DNA of 26,859 nucleotides. Source: UBA8437 sp963933195 (GTDB lineage Bacteria > Planctomycetota > Planctomycetia > Planctomycetales > Planctomycetaceae). The stretch is from contig CAWVUS010000035.1 of assembly GCA_963933195.1 (NCBI GenBank), positions 1 through 26,859 of the forward strand. The letters run 5' to 3'. Positions 24,418-26,859 of the stretch are shown one piece after another. A program made the position numbers and the translations under genes. Under the pieces are notes generated by a model. The model saw only the letters and a program-made list of their open reading frames with translations, was not told the DNA's origin and made no database searches. Positions within the stretch are counted from its first letter, which is position 1. Every line of letters starts with the position of its first letter.

Positions 24418-25395
24418 ATGCATATTCCCGACGGCCTGTTAGCCACGCCCATCTGCCTTGCAACAGGCGGCGTTTCACTCGTGGCAGTAGGCTACAGCAT
24501 TCACCGGCTCAAGGATTCCTTGGCCGAACGAACTGTTCCACTCACCGGGATGGTTGCAGCCCTTGTCTTTGCCGGCCAAATGGTCAATTTCCCGGTGGCA
24601 GCCGGCACCTCGGGCCACCTTGTGGGGGGAGTTCTTGCAGCACGCTTACTGGGACCATGGGCCGGTTGCCTGGCACTCACCCTTGTCCTTTTTGTTCAGA
24701 AATTTCTTTTCAACGATGGCGGCCTGCTTGCTTTGGGTCCAAATATTCTGCACATGGCTGTCATTGGCTCCCTGGGCGGCTACGCCATACAGGCAGGCAT
24801 AGCACGTCTCGGCGGCGACACCATCCGTGCCCGCGTGGTCGGCGTCGTGGTGGCCAGTTGGCTAACGGTGATGTTGGCCGCCGTTCTCTGCTCAATGGAA
24901 TTCGCACTCTCGCATTCCGACACTCCCGATTTCAAACCCGGGCGTTTCCTCGCCCTGATGATGCTGTTTCACGCTCTGATTGGTATTGGCGAAAGCCTGA
25001 TTTCCGGCGGGATTGTCCGCTTCGTTGCCAGCCGCCGCCCCGACTTGTTGCACACAACCACTCCGCGCATCCCCACAGAGACCGGCTGGCGACGGAAAGT
25101 ATTTCTTGGCCTGGCCGTCGCTTTTTGTGTTGCCGCAGTACTTGCACCACTGGCATCAACCTCACCGGATGGGCTCGAAACTGCGATCCAGCAGTCCAAT
25201 CTTGTGTCAGAGGAACCCGGTTCACTGTCGATCTTCGAGGGGTACGACGTGTTGCTTTCCGGTGACGGTTGGGAGAGTTGGAGCGTCATCACCGCCGGCG
25301 TTCTAGGCACTTGTGTTGTCTTTGTGATAGCACTCGTCCTGGGGCGTCCTCTTCGTCGCACCACGCCCGAGGACACAGGAATCACCGGTGACTGA
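24418..25395 (+). CDS. cbiM: Nickel/cobalt ECF-type transporter, fused substrate-binding M and N components
   Basis: A 325-residue membrane protein that binds Ni2+ or Co2+ and works with the Q and O subunits. The N-terminus MHIPDG is the metal-binding signature of CbiM/NikM, in which the amino group, His2 and a further His (here His67 in TSGHLVGG) ligate the metal, so the start at 24418 is certain. Six or more membrane helices cover about 14-205. A C-terminal domain (about 225-312) with SPDGLE (249-254) and a final helix corresponds to the CbiN/NikN partner fused in one chain. Which metal is carried cannot be decided from these motifs; NikM could equally apply. The 3' end overlaps cbiQ by 8 bp. 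No metal-dependent enzyme gene is present in the window to indicate the use of the ion. Confidence 0.93.
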   Translation: MHIPDGLLATPICLATGGVSLVAVGYSIHRLKDSLAERTVPLTGMVAALVFAGQMVNFPVAAGTSGHLVGGVLAARLLGPWAGCLALTLVLFVQKFLFNDGGLLALGPNILHMAVIGSLGGYAIQAGIARLGGDTIRARVVGVVVASWLTVMLAAVLCSMEFALSHSDTPDFKPGRFLALMMLFHALIGIGESLISGGIVRFVASRRPDLLHTTTPRIPTETGWRRKVFLGLAVAFCVAAVLAPLASTSPDGLETAIQQSNLVSEEPGSLSIFEGYDVLLSGDGWESWSVITAGVLGTCVVFVIALVLGRPLRRTTPEDTGITGD

Positions 25396-26020
25396 CCCTA
25401 GCCCCACACACCGATCACAACCGTCTTTGACTGCCGTCTTGAAATTGACGGCCAGCCTTGGCGTTGTTCTCGCCGGATGTTCTGTGAACTGGGAGGCGTG
25501 GCCGCTGGCTGGTTCTTTGATTGCCACAACCCTGGCTGCGCTAGCCATAGCGGGCATGCGGATTCAGACACTTGTTCGCCGCCTCTGTCTTTTCCTGCCA
25601 TTTGCCCTCCTGATCTCCATCTCGATCCCTCTTTCACAAGGGTTCTCCGCCCCGTGGCTGCAGATCGCAGCCACGGTTGTACTACGTGGTGTCATTTCCT
25701 TTTTGGCCGGGCTCTGGTTGATCCAGGTCCTTCCTTTCGATCAACTTCTCGTCACTCTTCGCGGTTTGTATCTTCCCGCAGTCGTCGTCGCCAGCCTGGC
25801 AATGATGCATCGCTATCTATTTGTGCTTTGGGAAGAAACTGGTCGATTGCGAACCGCGCGCCGTGCCCGAACACTCGGTCATTCCAACCGGGTTGCAAAA
25901 TGGATGACTGGCGTCGCCCTCGTCGGGACACTCGTCATCCGTTCGCTTGATCGCGCACACCGGATACATCGCGCCATGTTGTCCCGCGGCTGGGACGGAC
26001 ATGTCCGACCTTGGCCCTGA
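25388..26020 (+). CDS. cbiQ: ECF transporter transmembrane (T) component
   Basis: A 210-residue integral membrane protein with about five hydrophobic segments between residues 15 and 125. The two coupling-helix signatures of T components are present near the C-terminus: RRARTLG (about 158-164) and MLSRGWDG (about 197-204), which contact the ATPases. GTG 25388 overlaps the cbiM stop in GTGACTGA, giving tight translational coupling. The protein is slightly shorter than typical CbiQ (around 225-270). The ATP-binding gene follows directly. Confidence 0.92.
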   Translation: MTDPSPTHRSQPSLTAVLKLTASLGVVLAGCSVNWEAWPLAGSLIATTLAALAIAGMRIQTLVRRLCLFLPFALLISISIPLSQGFSAPWLQIAATVVLRGVISFLAGLWLIQVLPFDQLLVTLRGLYLPAVVVASLAMMHRYLFVLWEETGRLRTARRARTLGHSNRVAKWMTGVALVGTLVIRSLDRAHRIHRAMLSRGWDGHVRPWP

Positions 26021-26078
26021 CCCGTATCGCATCCGGCCCCGCGCCATCCAGTCCCCTCTTCCTGCAAAGTTTCCGCTG

Positions 26079-26813
26079 ATGCCGTCTCCAGTCGCAATTC
26101 AACTCAACCACCTGAACTTTGCTTATGCCGGGGGCGGCACTGTCCTGAAGGACATTTCGTTTGCTGCAACTCCCGGTGAGCGATTGGCAGTCCTGGGCCC
26201 CAGTGGCTCCGGCAAATCCACGTTGCTGCTTCACCTCAATGCCCTCCTTCCCGACCCGCCCCTCGCTTCCGCCGACCCAGCGACGGTGATCGTGGATGAG
26301 CTTCCAGCCACTGCCAAAAATGCGAACCAGATCCGCAGACGGGTTGGCTTTTTGTTCCAAAACCCCGAGGACCAACTCTTTGGATCCACCGTCGCGCAAG
26401 ACGTTGCTTTCGGCCCGCTGAACCTCGGACTGAATCCAAAAGAGGTTCAGGAACGTGTCGAACAGGCCTTGGACGACGTCGGACTCGGTTCCTTTGCTGA
26501 CCGTGACACGATCCGACTGTCACTGGGCGAACGGAAACGGGCCTGCCTGGCGGGTGTTCTCGCCTGCCATCCCGGCTGTCTTGTCCTTGATGAACCGTTC
26601 GCGAATCTCGACCCGCGCGGTCGGCGGCGTTTGACAAACATCCTCGCCAACTTCGACGGCACATTGATCCTGGCCACTCACGATCTGACTGTTGTCCGCG
26701 AATTGACCGACCGGATTCTGGTGCTCGATGCTGGTGAGTTGTGCGCCGATGCAGCCACCCAAGAAATCCTCGACGACGAACAACTACTCGGAAAACACGG
26801 CCTGATTGCGTGA
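26079..26813 (+). CDS. cbiO: ECF transporter ATP-binding subunit
   Basis: A 244-residue ABC ATPase that energises the M-N/Q complex. Walker A is GPSGSGKST (about 40-48), the Q-loop is FLFQNPEDQLFG (the NPEDQ form is typical of ECF ATPases), the signature is LSLGERKRA in place of LSGGQ, Walker B is LVLDEP with the D-loop NLDPRG, and the switch is ATHD. The second signature Gly is Leu here. I chose ATG 26079 because it gives the normal family N-terminus (IQLNHLNFAYAGG); an in-frame ATG at 26001, overlapping cbiQ by 20 bp, would add 26 residues of non-family sequence and is possible. The stop overlaps the next gene in GTGA. Confidence 0.93.
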   Translation: MPSPVAIQLNHLNFAYAGGGTVLKDISFAATPGERLAVLGPSGSGKSTLLLHLNALLPDPPLASADPATVIVDELPATAKNANQIRRRVGFLFQNPEDQLFGSTVAQDVAFGPLNLGLNPKEVQERVEQALDDVGLGSFADRDTIRLSLGERKRACLAGVLACHPGCLVLDEPFANLDPRGRRRLTNILANFDGTLILATHDLTVVRELTDRILVLDAGELCADAATQEILDDEQLLGKHGLIA

Positions 26814-26859
26814 CATCGGCGATTTTACGACCTGCCAACACCGCCATCGTCCGCCCGTT
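26810..26859 (+). CDS. 5' end of a further gene in the transporter operon (cut by the window)
   Basis: A GTG overlaps the cbiO stop (GTGA) and the frame stays open for 16 codons (V-T-S-A-I-L-R-P...) to the right edge. The coupling matches the style of the preceding genes. Too short to identify; it could also be a chance frame. Confidence 0.4.
   Translation, partial: MTSAILRPANTAIVRP

Overview
The window is about 26.9 kb of moderately GC-rich, densely packed bacterial chromosome. The gene content points to Planctomycetota: a lipoprotein with two DUF1080 (3-keto-disaccharide hydrolase type) domains, two transmembrane Ser/Thr kinases of unrelated architecture, an FHA/GAF class III cyclase, a SpoIIE-type phosphatase, a Gfo/Idh/MocA oxidoreductase and several small proteins without recognisable families. 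Start sites often lack a Shine-Dalgarno sequence and use GTG or TTG. The assignment to phylum is inference from gene content. No tRNA, rRNA, CRISPR array, insertion sequence or prophage gene was seen.

Layout. (1) 1-1607, minus: 5' part of a kinase-like membrane protein with a beta-helix-like extracellular part, running off the left edge. (2) 1844-5952, plus: CBS-pair protein, korA, korB, then a zinc-ribbon CBS-pair protein; a 2-oxoacid:ferredoxin oxidoreductase bracketed by two putative adenylate-sensing proteins. (3) 6010-6816, plus: an unrecognised protein whose 3' end overlaps, tail to tail, the DUF1080 lipoprotein. (4) 13141-6781, minus: gyrA, rmlB, prfB (with an intact programmed +1 frameshift) and the lipoprotein. 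(5) 13412-17730, plus: membrane Ser/Thr kinase with an extracellular Cache-like region, overlapping by 8 bp an FHA-GAF-cyclase gene, then a small four-cysteine protein. (6) 22315-17711, minus: Gfo/Idh/MocA oxidoreductase, DAACS symporter with a large extra loop, a small ORF coupled by ATGA, and a GAF-SpoIIE phosphatase that converges on the kinase/cyclase unit. (7) 22545-23060, plus: small membrane-anchored protein of unknown function, facing a methyltransferase with a THUMP-like domain (24272-23085, minus). (8) 24418 to the right edge, plus: an ECF-type nickel/cobalt transporter (M-N fusion, Q, O) with overlapping genes and the first codons of a further gene.

How the genes may work together. 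The strongest candidate for an undescribed system is 13412-19360. A Cache-sensing kinase is translationally coupled to an FHA protein (FHA domains read phosphothreonine) that carries a cyclase domain in which both substrate-selecting residues are replaced, and a PP2C-type phosphatase lies convergently next door. Second is the CBS-korAB-CBS cluster, which suggests energy-charge control of a ferredoxin-linked oxidoreductase. GyrA is also unusual: both classical quinolone-contact residues are replaced, the canonical GyrA box is degenerate, and a perfect box occurs late in the C-terminal domain after an acidic insert. All functional links are inferred from sequence motifs and gene order; no database search was run.
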